Shown: piece after piece, positions 63,934-64,000 of the stretch
Layout of the letters: the number at the start of each line of letters is the position of its first letter
How positions within the stretch are numbered: position 1 is the first letter of the stretch
Origin: Comamonadaceae bacterium
GTDB taxonomy: Bacteria; Pseudomonadota; Gammaproteobacteria; Burkholderiales; Burkholderiaceae_C
Direction: 5' to 3'
NCBI GenBank assembly: GCA_027488115.1
Contig: JAIYCG010000033.1
Span: forward strand, 1 to 64,000
Length of the DNA stretch: 64,000 nt
Notes under the pieces: generated by a model
The model's database searches: none
Seen by the model: the letters and a program-made list of their open reading frames with translations, nothing else
What the model was told of the DNA's origin: nothing
Position numbers and translations under genes: made by a program

Positions 63934-64000
63934 TTGTCTGTTGCTGTTTCTCCATTAAAGCTGTCTGGTCTGGAGCCTGTTTCAATTGGCTCGGACGCCT
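63934..64000 (+). CDS. metH: Methionine synthase part 2 (pterin/cobalamin/activation domains), start only
   Basis: From TTG 63934 the frame reads SVAVSPLKLSGLEPVSIGSD and runs off the window. The LSGLEP..IG pattern is the linker at the start of the MetH pterin-binding domain. An in-frame TGA lies two codons upstream (63928-63930), so this is a separate gene, not a frameshift of part 1. AAGGGG is positioned as a ribosome site. The SAH riboswitch directly upstream supports the assignment. Only 22 codons are visible. Confidence 0.82.
   Translation, partial: MSVAVSPLKLSGLEPVSIGSDA

Overview
This window looks like an origin-proximal piece of a betaproteobacterial chromosome. The best guess is Burkholderiales, probably Comamonadaceae and similar to a freshwater Limnohabitans or Rhodoferax. 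The reasons are a Bug-type tricarboxylate-binding protein, a DUF3717 domain, a PduO-type cobalamin adenosyltransferase, a YbfB-type MFS carrier, a large single-chain indolepyruvate oxidoreductase, and a methionine synthase encoded as two separate genes. Base composition is moderate, about half GC by eye. I saw no tRNA, rRNA, transposase, integrase or CRISPR array. Nearly all of the window is chromosomal housekeeping sequence.

Layout. 1-3.2 kb: end of sucC, sucD, a TerC-family membrane protein, a type IV pilin, and a molybdate-type solute-binding protein. 3.2-7.4 kb: moaC and an M48/BepA-type protease, then an AT-richer three-gene operon of unknown function whose middle gene has the catalytic signature of a phospholipase A2 fold. 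7.4-10.1 kb: yaeQ, purB and a GST. 10.1-17.9 kb: a very tight nine-gene reverse-strand operon (glutathione peroxidase, FAD oxidoreductase, DUF1365, cyclopropane-fatty-acid-synthase-like methyltransferase, chalcone-isomerase-like, MFS, DUF3833, SDR, NTF2-like). Clusters of this type belong to membrane-lipid remodelling under light or oxidative stress. 18-28.9 kb: glnE, yhdP, a sensor kinase and regulator pair, a newly read 51-residue membrane protein, and mltA. 29-32.5 kb: indolepyruvate ferredoxin oxidoreductase.

32.5-43.4 kb carries signs of origin proximity: a small AT-rich gap with one perfect and two degenerate DnaA boxes, then mnmG-rsmG-lysE-parA-(hydrolase)-parB. There are two perfect parS sites inside mnmG and one near-perfect site inside rsmG. 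Between these lie a Spy-like chaperone, a pirin, a flavin oxidoreductase, an MFS carrier and a class II aldolase. 43.4-58.8 kb is mixed metabolism: a GlcD-like oxidase, cobalamin adenosyltransferase, acetoacetate-CoA ligase, a long-type dapD, a PhoD-like phosphatase, regulators, a GTP-dependent PEP carboxykinase with a palindrome upstream, a 44-residue membrane protein, recQ, and a Bug protein.

58.9-64 kb is the most interesting arrangement. The homocysteine-binding part of methionine synthase (58869-59915) is separated from the start of the remaining part (63934 onward). Between them is a complete cyanate/nitrate-type module: a Tat-dependent binding protein with an unusual Cys/His-rich N-terminal extension, a permease, an ATPase and cyanase. 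Directly in front of the second methionine synthase part is a clear S-adenosylhomocysteine (SAH) riboswitch.

Gene starts were reassigned from the longest open frame wherever conserved N-termini, ribosome sites or operon overlaps supported an internal start.
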